NCBI GenBank assembly: GCA_945861845.1
Contig: CAMAWS010000056.1
Coordinates: 1 to 11,152 of the forward strand
Source of the DNA: Candidatus Sulfopaludibacter sp. SbA3
GTDB lineage: Bacteria; Acidobacteriota; Terriglobia; 20CM-2-55-15
Reading direction: 5' to 3'
DNA: 11,152 nucleotides
A program made the translations under genes and the position numbers. The notes beneath the pieces are model-generated. The model searched no databases. It was not told the origin of the DNA and worked only from the letters and a program-made list of their open reading frames with translations. Of the stretch, positions 6,390 to 11,152 are shown piece after piece. Each line of letters starts with the position of its first letter. Position 1 is the stretch's first letter.

Positions 6390-6683
6390 TTGGTGGTCCC
6401 GTTCGTGCTCAGTGAGCGCGTGCCGATTGACAGCGACGTTGCCAAACAGATCCTCCGGTACTTCATGCGTCATCCGCGCGCGGCCGACGACCTTGAAGGA
6501 ATAGCGCGATGGCGCCTGCTCGAAGAAGCAGTACACCGGACGGTCGATGAAACAGAGCAGGCGATTCACATGCTGGTCGGCAACGGTCTTCTTGAGCAGG
6601 TCGGTACACCTGACGGAGGGCGCGTCTTTCGGATAAACGAGGCCCGTCTGGGTGAGGCCGCAAAGTTTCTCGAGCAGGACTAG
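6390..6683 (+). CDS. Small winged-helix-like protein upstream of the DUF4255 gene
   Basis: The product is up to 97 aa. A helix (SDVAKQILRYFMRHP) is followed by DLEGIARWRLLEE, a helix with the pattern of a recognition helix (TVDETEQAIHMLVGNGLLEQV), and a hairpin with GTPDGGRVFRI that fits the wing. This suggests a winged-helix fold that may bind DNA or act as a protein adaptor; I cannot name a family with certainty. The start is uncertain: the frame has no ATG near its beginning, and TTG 6390, GTG 6393, GTG 6405 or GTG 6420 (just after AGTGAG) are the candidates, with 6420 giving 87 aa. It ends 18 nt before the DUF4255 gene and is probably in the same operon. Confidence 0.66.
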   Translation: MVVPFVLSERVPIDSDVAKQILRYFMRHPRAADDLEGIARWRLLEEAVHRTVDETEQAIHMLVGNGLLEQVGTPDGGRVFRINEARLGEAAKFLEQD

Positions 6684-6690
6684 AGAACGA

Positions 6691-6695
6691 AAGGA
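6691..6695 (+). promoter_or_regulatory. Ribosome binding site fixing a TTG start
   Basis: AAGGA at 6691-6695 lies 6 nt upstream of the TTG at 6702. It supports TTG as the start codon of the DUF4255 gene, because no ATG or GTG is available in frame near the conserved N-terminal ADYSAI segment. Confidence 0.6.
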
Positions 6696-6701
6696 CAGGC
6701 A

Positions 6702-7286
6702 TTGGCAGACTACTCGGCAATTACGGCGACAAGCCAGGCCATACTCGGATTATTGGAGACGTCGTGCCCCAAAGCGGAGTTCGATGGCGCAATGTTCGAA
6801 CTGTACCAGGCGAGCCAATTCCAGAATCCGCTGGAGGAAGGCATTGCGCTGTTCCTTTATCGCATCTCGGGGGGGAGCCGCCGTAACCTGCCGTCACGCC
6901 CAGGCCCGGAAAGACAGACTTATCGCCCGCCGATCACGCTCGACCTGCATTACCTGCTGACCGCATGGGCAAAGACTTCCGGTAAACAACAGCTTCTGTT
7001 GGGATGGGCGATTCGCTCGCTGGCCGATACGCCGGTATTGCCGCCCGGCCTGCTGAACCACTATGCGAATTCCAATGTGTTTCATGACGACGAGTCTGTC
7101 GAACTGATCTACGACCCGCTCGGCCTTCAGGACCTGACGAGCCTGTGGGACATTTTCAAGCCGAATCTCCAGGCTTGCGCGACCTATGTCGCGCGCTCAG
7201 TCGCAATCGATTCGACGGTTGAGGTGCAGCAATACCGCGAAGTCCAGACTCACGACTTTGTTTTCAGGAAGCAAATTGATGGCTGA
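6702..7286 (+). CDS. DUF4255 (Pvc16 N-terminal domain) protein, contractile-injection-system type
   Basis: This 194-aa protein matches the DUF4255 family, named for the N-terminal domain of Pvc16/Afp16, the tail-terminator or cap protein of extracellular contractile injection systems. The landmarks, in order, are an N-terminal helix (ADYSAITATSQAILGLL), a strand IALFLYRI (48-55), the strongly typical PPITLDLHYLLTAW (76-89), a helix LLGWAIRSLADTPVLPP (99-115), then YDPLGLQDLTSLWDIF (137-152), and a closing strand ATYVARSVAIDS (160-171). The length fits the isolated domain, without the longer C-terminal part found in some members. It starts with TTG after AAGGA and overlaps the next gene by 8 nt, so the two are translationally coupled. 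No sheath, tube or baseplate gene lies within the window, so the role in a complete particle is unproven. Confidence 0.85.
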   Translation: MADYSAITATSQAILGLLETSCPKAEFDGAMFELYQASQFQNPLEEGIALFLYRISGGSRRNLPSRPGPERQTYRPPITLDLHYLLTAWAKTSGKQQLLLGWAIRSLADTPVLPPGLLNHYANSNVFHDDESVELIYDPLGLQDLTSLWDIFKPNLQACATYVARSVAIDSTVEVQQYREVQTHDFVFRKQIDG

Positions 7287-7968
7287 CCTGAACACAGACG
7301 TCCTTGAACGCCTGACCGTGGTCTCGCCCTTTGGCGCGCGTTTCTGGGACCAGGTGACGCAGAAAACGATCGGCGACGGTCTCAGTGTGACCGCGTATCC
7401 CACGTCGCGGAAGGACCGGCGCGTTTCGGCGGTAGCCTGCCGCTCGGGTGTTTTTGCGTTTCGCGGCCTTCCGGGAATGTTTGAGGTTGAATCCGGAGCG
7501 GGAGACCAGGATTTCTGGAGCAACGTCGCGTCGAGGAGTTTTGTCATTGAGGTCCAGGACACGATGGGACGTTTCATCCCGTTCTGTTTCGAGGTTGGCC
7601 TGCCTTGCCGGGATGCATTCAACTGGCAGGACCCTCTGATCCTGCCGCTCGAGGCCCCGCTTGGCGTTCCTTTGTTTTCCGCGGCGGGACGAACTCCGCC
7701 GGCATCCGTTGCGGTCCTGAGGGGTTACCTGAGCCGCCCGGAACCACAGGCGCTTGTTACACTGAAACAAAAGACACCCCCAGTGAGTGACGATGAGCAG
7801 AAACAGATCAACTTTATGGAGGCCGAATTGCACCTCGCTACAACGCTGGAGTACGAGGCGTACAAACTCGGGAAGGATTCCGCATCCGGCGAGTGGACTG
7901 TCAGGGAACAGGAGATAGCCAAAGGCAAAGTAGAGAACAAGATCCCCGAGGACCTTCCGACGCTGTAG
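7279..7968 (+). CDS. Hypothetical protein coupled to the DUF4255 gene
   Basis: The 229-aa protein has no signal peptide and no membrane segment. Residues 58-150 contain patterned stretches: VFAFRGLPGMFEVE (58-71), SFVIEVQDTMGRFIPF (87-102), an acid-and-aromatic stretch RDAFNWQDPLILPLEAPLG, and VPLFSAAGRTPPASVAVLRGYL (130-151). Together these suggest a beta-sandwich of the carboxypeptidase-regulatory kind. The C-terminal 60 residues are charged and probably helical. I have an impression that similar proteins accompany DUF4255 genes in injection-system loci, but the family is not named and this is low-certainty recall. The ATG at 7279 has AGGA at 7266-7269 and overlaps the upstream stop by 8 nt (ATGGCTGA). 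The longer frame starting at 7186 would lie inside the DUF4255 gene and is not preferred. Confidence 0.8.
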   Translation: MADLNTDVLERLTVVSPFGARFWDQVTQKTIGDGLSVTAYPTSRKDRRVSAVACRSGVFAFRGLPGMFEVESGAGDQDFWSNVASRSFVIEVQDTMGRFIPFCFEVGLPCRDAFNWQDPLILPLEAPLGVPLFSAAGRTPPASVAVLRGYLSRPEPQALVTLKQKTPPVSDDEQKQINFMEAELHLATTLEYEAYKLGKDSASGEWTVREQEIAKGKVENKIPEDLPTL

Positions 7969-8008
7969 CGGCGGACCTGAAACTGCCGAAGTCGTTCCTA
8001 ATCCTAAC

Positions 8009-8287
8009 TTCTCACCGGTTTCCCAGGATGACGCGACGAAGGCGCATCCGAAGAGAGCCGCAAAGCGGCGGCAAACTATAGCCCACGGCGTCAGCCGTGG
8101 GTATTGGGTTGTGACACATTCCAGCCCCGGAGGGGCGGCAGAGTGTTTCGGAGTCTGCCGCCCCTCCGGGGCTTGCAACACGGGGAACCGTTTTCCCCAC
8201 GCTCACGCGTGGGGCTAGAGTCTTGCGCCGCGCCGCGGCTCTATTCGGATGCGCCTTCGGCGCGTCATTCAAGCTAACCGGTGAGAA
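8009..8287. mobile_element. MITE-like element built of nested palindromes (279 bp)
   Basis: The outer arms 8009-8061 and 8235-8287 are reverse complements at 46 of 53 positions, with a weaker match continuing about 6 bp outside on both sides. Inside are three further palindromes: CCCACGGC-GTCA-GCCGTGGG at 8082-8101, a perfect 20-bp pair 8123-8142 with 8154-8173 (11-nt loop), and CCCCACGC-TCAC-GCGTGGGG at 8195-8214. No transposase frame is present and no clear target-site duplication is visible, so it is either a non-autonomous element moved by an unknown transposase or a mosaic of REP-like units. It occupies most of the 493-nt gap between 7968 and 8462. Confidence 0.7.
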
Positions 8288-8461
8288 ATGAGGGCTGATA
8301 TTCTCGGTTCTTTTCGGAAAACCGCCCGGTCCGCGCGGATCAGCGGAAGTTGATGGTTGTTGCAAGAAAGTAGATAGGTGGCGCATTACAGGTGCCATGT
8401 ATTTCAATAGCTTACGGATGGCGTCAGAAATGCAATTAAGGGCTTCACCAGGAGGGAAGCC
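8288..8461. other. Non-coding stretch upstream of the small orphan gene
   Basis: I see no gene here. It holds the weak hairpin-like CGGTTCTTTTCGGAAAACCG region just after the MITE-like element and the ribosome binding site of the next gene near its right end. TTGATG followed by TAGATA at 15-nt spacing is too weak to call as a promoter. Confidence 0.5.
8450..8455 (+). promoter_or_regulatory. Strong ribosome binding site (AGGAGG)
   Basis: A perfect AGGAGG lies 6 nt before the ATG at 8462. It is the best-matching ribosome binding site in the accessory region and the main reason to accept the following short frame as a real gene. Confidence 0.75.
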
Positions 8462-8737
8462 ATGGACGGCGTATCTCAGCCCATTCAGTGTGAGATTTTT
8501 TCGTTAGCGGAGCAGCTTCGCGGAACCGAAGGAGACGGAGCTCTCATCGACTGCCTCACGACAATCCACGGATATCTGGAACTCTTCACCGGCCAGCCGA
8601 AGAACTCGATCTATAGAAGGAAATTGCTCGAATGTTTTGGCTGGCTCGATCAAATCAGCCGCGCCCACACCCGAGCCGCCGAGATTCTGCGGTGCAGCAA
8701 CCTGCAGAGGGAACTATTCCAGATTCCACTCTGGTAA
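8462..8737 (+). CDS. Small orphan protein of unknown function, 91 aa
   Basis: The protein appears soluble and mostly helical (EIFSLAEQLRG, GALIDCLTTIHGYLELF, YRRKLLECFGWLDQISRAHTRAAEILR), with four Cys that do not form a recognisable metal motif. I do not recognise a family. The AGGAGG at 8450-8455 makes it credible despite its size. It lies between the MITE-like element and gcvPB and points towards gcvPB, with only 3 nt between the two stop codons. No terminator is visible in either direction, so transcripts from the two sides probably run into each other. It could be a regulator, a toxin or antitoxin partner, or an unrelated resident gene; nothing in the sequence decides this. Confidence 0.65.
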   Translation: MDGVSQPIQCEIFSLAEQLRGTEGDGALIDCLTTIHGYLELFTGQPKNSIYRRKLLECFGWLDQISRAHTRAAEILRCSNLQRELFQIPLW

Positions 8738-8740
8738 TAA

Positions 8741-10231
8741 CTATTCCGGTTTCCATCGCAACACCGGCTTGCGCGCGGCGGACGCTTCATCGATGCGGCC
8801 AATACGTGTGGAGTGCGGGGCCGATTTCACGATTTCGGGGTTCTCTTCCGCTTCCTTCGCAATTGCCAGCATTGCTTCGATGAACGCGTCGATCTCCTGC
8901 TTGCTCTCGGTTTCCGTGGGCTCGACCATGAGCGCGCCCGGCACGATGAGAGGGAATGAGACCGTTGGCGGATGGAATCCGTAGTCGATCAGGCGCTTGG
9001 CGATGTCGCCGCCGTGGACGTCATTGCGGGCCTGGTTGCGATCGGAAAACACGATTTCGTGAAGCGAAGGCGAATCGTACGGAATGGCATAGGCATCCTT
9101 GAGCTTCGCTCGAATGTAGTTCGCGTTCAGGACTGCAACCTCGGAAACTTCCTTCAGCCCCTTCGGGCCATTTGCCAGGATGTAACACAGCGCGCGCACG
9201 TGCATGCCGAACTGCCCGTTATAGGCCTTCATTTTACCGATCGATTGCGGTCGATCGTGGTCGAAGAACAAGCTTCCGTCGCCTTTCAGTCCGATGGTCG
9301 GATACGGCAGGAACGGTTCGAGAATCTTCTTCACCGCAACGGGGCCTGCGCCAGGTCCGCCGCCGCCATGGGGAGTCGTGAACGTCTTGTGAAGATTGAT
9401 GTGAAGCACGTCAATGCCGAAGTCGCCCGGCCGCGTGATTCCCATCATGGCATTGAGATTGGCGCCGTCCATGTAAACGAGAGCGCCGCGCGAGTGCATC
9501 ACCTCCGCGATTTCGGCGATGTCGTGTTCGAACACGCCGAGGGTGTTCGGGTTGGTGATCATGATTGCGGCGACATCCTGGTCCACAACCTTCTTCAGGT
9601 GTTCCAGGTCCACCATGCCGCGCCGGTCCGACGGGACGTTTTCGACGACGTAGCCGGAAATCGTGACGCTGGCCGGATTCGTTCCGTGCGCCGAATCCGG
9701 CACCAGGATCTTCTTTCGCGGATTGCCCTTCGATTGGTGATAAGCCCGGATCATCAATATTCCAGTCAGCTCGCCGTGGGCTCCGGCTGCCGGCTGCAGG
9801 CTCACCGCATCGGTCCCGCTGATTTCAGCGAGGCACGATTCGAGAGTCTTCTGGACCGCCAGGGCGCCCTGGATCAGTTCGGCCGGCATATACGGATGTG
9901 CAAGGGCAAAGCCATCGAGCCGGGCGACCCGCTCGTTGATCTTCGGGTTGTACTTCATCGTGCACGAGCCGAGGGGGTACAAGCCGAGATCAATGTGGTA
10001 GTTCCAGGTCGAAAGCCGCGTGAAGTGACGAATGACGTCGACCTCGCTCAGTTCCGGCATCCCGGCAATGCCGTCGCGCAGAAGGCCGGGATCGACAACG
10101 GATGCGACGTCTTTCCTGGGCACGTCCAGTTCAGGCAGGTCGAATCCACGCCGTCCCGCGGATCCCTCTTCGAATACCAGGCGTTCGTTTAACTGGAAGT
10201 GGCTTCCTATTCGCTGGTGATTGCTGGTCAT
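8741..10231 (-). CDS. gcvPB: Glycine dehydrogenase (decarboxylating) subunit 2
   Basis: This 496-aa subunit carries the pyridoxal phosphate site of the P-protein, which decarboxylates glycine and passes the aminomethyl group to lipoylated GcvH in the glycine cleavage system. Family landmarks are LGLYPLGSCTMKYNPKINE (82-100), PDSAHGTNPASV (178-189), MDGANLNAM (254-262), and NLHKTFTTPHGGGGPG (279-294) with Lys282 as the PLP-binding lysine. The length suits the split two-subunit form. The start at 10231 is chosen because its ATG overlaps the gcvPA stop as ATGA, AAGGA lies 5 nt upstream, and the 19 further upstream residues in the open frame are not typical of the family. It is the last gene of the visible gcv operon and converges with the small orphan gene. 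Confidence 0.97.
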   Translation of the reverse strand: MTSNHQRIGSHFQLNERLVFEEGSAGRRGFDLPELDVPRKDVASVVDPGLLRDGIAGMPELSEVDVIRHFTRLSTWNYHIDLGLYPLGSCTMKYNPKINERVARLDGFALAHPYMPAELIQGALAVQKTLESCLAEISGTDAVSLQPAAGAHGELTGILMIRAYHQSKGNPRKKILVPDSAHGTNPASVTISGYVVENVPSDRRGMVDLEHLKKVVDQDVAAIMITNPNTLGVFEHDIAEIAEVMHSRGALVYMDGANLNAMMGITRPGDFGIDVLHINLHKTFTTPHGGGGPGAGPVAVKKILEPFLPYPTIGLKGDGSLFFDHDRPQSIGKMKAYNGQFGMHVRALCYILANGPKGLKEVSEVAVLNANYIRAKLKDAYAIPYDSPSLHEIVFSDRNQARNDVHGGDIAKRLIDYGFHPPTVSFPLIVPGALMVEPTETESKQEIDAFIEAMLAIAKEAEENPEIVKSAPHSTRIGRIDEASAARKPVLRWKPE

Positions 10232-11152
10232 GCGAGTCCTTTCACCAGTGCGTCGATCTGGTCTTTGCGGGTTGTTTCGGTAACGCATACCAGGAGGGTA
10301 TTCCGCAGCTCCGGGTAGAAGCGCGACAGGTCCAGTCCCGGCACAATCTTGTTTTTCATCAGCCCCGCAACGCGGGCGGCGTACTGATCGTCCAGTTGAA
10401 CAACGAATTCGTTGAATCTCGGGGCAGGGAAGAGCACGCGATGCGGAGTCTGGCTCGCGATCTGCCCGACCGCGTAATCGGTTTTCAATATGTTGTGCTC
10501 GCAGACTTCACCGAGGCCGATCGGGCCGAGGGTTGCGAGATAGATTGTCGACATCAGGGCGCATAAAGACTGGTTTGTGCAGATATTCGACGTGGCCTTT
10601 TCTCGGCGAATATGTTGTTCGCGCGTGGAGAGCGTCAGGACGAACGCGCGCTTTCCCGAGTAATCCTTTCCCATCCCGACCAGCCGTCCCGGTATTTGCC
10701 GGACGTAACGGTCGCGCGTCGCGAGGAAACCAACATGAGGCCCGCCGAAACTCATGGGAACGCCGAGCGCCTGCGCCTCTCCAACCACGATATCCGCATC
10801 CTTTGGCGGCTTCAGCAGTCCCAGTGAGACGGCCTCGGCGATGTTGATGATTGAGAGCGCATCGTGGCGATGGGCCAGATCGGAGACGAGTTCGGTGTTT
10901 TCGATCGTTCCAAAGAAATTCGGCGACTGCACGAATATGCCCGCGACATCCTTGCTCATCGCTTTTTCAAGCTGAGCCATGTCCACGCGGCCTTCCGTCG
11001 TGTAGCCGATCAACTGGATTTCAATCCCGAGATTCCTGGCGTACGAGTCCATTACGGCGCGGTATTCCGGATGAACGGTTTTCGCGACCAGGAATTTGTT
11101 CTTCCGGCTGATTCGCTGGGCCATCAGCATCGCCTCGGCGACGCCGGTGCTG
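10228..11152 (-). CDS. gcvPA: Glycine dehydrogenase (decarboxylating) subunit 1, C-terminal part
   Basis: About 307 C-terminal residues are present and the N-terminus lies beyond the right edge. The frame enters at STGVAEAMLMAQR, the conserved region corresponding to the D-G-S-T-A-A-A-E-A stretch of the family. It continues with FVQSPNFFGTIEN, the GEAQALGVPMSFGGPHVGF block and the characteristic LSTREQHIRREKATSNICTNQSL region (written here only in part; residues Arg, Glu, Lys and the ICTNQ core). GcvPA pairs with GcvPB to make the alpha2-beta2 P-protein. The gene overlaps gcvPB by 4 nt (ATGA), which implies translational coupling and equal amounts of both subunits. gcvT and gcvH would be expected upstream, outside the window. 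Confidence 0.96.
   Translation of the reverse strand, partial: STGVAEAMLMAQRISRKNKFLVAKTVHPEYRAVMDSYARNLGIEIQLIGYTTEGRVDMAQLEKAMSKDVAGIFVQSPNFFGTIENTELVSDLAHRHDALSIINIAEAVSLGLLKPPKDADIVVGEAQALGVPMSFGGPHVGFLATRDRYVRQIPGRLVGMGKDYSGKRAFVLTLSTREQHIRREKATSNICTNQSLCALMSTIYLATLGPIGLGEVCEHNILKTDYAVGQIASQTPHRVLFPAPRFNEFVVQLDDQYAARVAGLMKNKIVPGLDLSRFYPELRNTLLVCVTETTRKDQIDALVKGLA

Noticed and set aside
5393..6466. Open frame of 357 codons on the minus strand across the regulator gene
   Set aside because: It is antisense to clear AAA+ motifs, is rich in Arg and Ser as GC-rich shadow frames are, and has no family-like motif.
8012..8407. Open frame of 131 codons on the minus strand inside the repeat region
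   Set aside because: It runs through the MITE-like palindromes, has Arg/Pro/Ala-rich content and no ribosome binding site; such repeat-derived frames are usually spurious.
8972..10192. Open frame of 406 codons on the plus strand across gcvPB
   Set aside because: It is antisense to a highly conserved gene and its translation shows only the His, Arg and Val-rich pattern of a mirror frame.
1..11152. CRISPR array, rRNA or tRNA genes
   Set aside because: No evenly spaced direct repeats and no RNA gene signatures were seen on either strand; the only repeats are the palindromic ones described.

Overview
The window looks like chromosomal DNA from a GC-rich, Gram-negative environmental bacterium, most plausibly an Acidobacteriota member. 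This rests on a DUF6152 secreted protein, a lipoprotein with a GspG-like tail, a split glycine decarboxylase (gcvPA/gcvPB) and dense dispersed palindromic repeats with cores such as GGGCTTCAGCCC and CCCACGGC-N4-GCCGTGGG. The assignment is inference from content; no rRNA or tRNA gene is present.

Layout. (1) 1-1368, minus strand: three short secreted proteins in one likely operon, a 245-aa protein, a DUF6152 protein, and the start of a paralogue of the first protein that runs off the left edge. An extended -10 promoter lies just upstream, at 1414-1422. (2) 1475-3981, minus strand: a tight run of lipoprotein, ribA (GTP cyclohydrolase II) and an APC-family amino acid permease. (3) 4021-4713, plus strand: a fused MoaD-MoaE molybdopterin synthase, divergent from the lipoprotein gene with only 39 nt between start codons. 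(4) 4845-6200, plus strand: an NtrC-like AAA+ regulator with a degenerate receiver and an altered GAFTGA loop, preceded by a good sigma70-type promoter. (5) 6207-6292: a dispersed inverted repeat with 23-bp perfect arms. (6) 6390-7968, plus strand: a three-gene cassette of a small winged-helix-like protein, a DUF4255/Pvc16-N protein and a 229-aa partner. DUF4255 is the hallmark of contractile injection systems (eCIS), but no sheath, tube, baseplate or AAA+ ClpV-like/Afp15-type gene is nearby. (7) 8009-8287: a 279-bp MITE-like element made of nested palindromes. (8) 8462-8737, plus strand: a small orphan gene with a strong ribosome binding site. (9) 8741-11152, minus strand: gcvPB and the C-terminal part of gcvPA, overlapping by ATGA.

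How the genes work together. The gcv pair encodes the P-protein of the glycine cleavage system. ribA and moaDE are housekeeping cofactor genes. The accessory core is 4845-8461: an unusual regulator, an orphan eCIS-like cassette and two different palindromic repeat elements that bracket that cassette. This is the part most worth following up. Whether the regulator controls the cassette cannot be decided from sequence alone.
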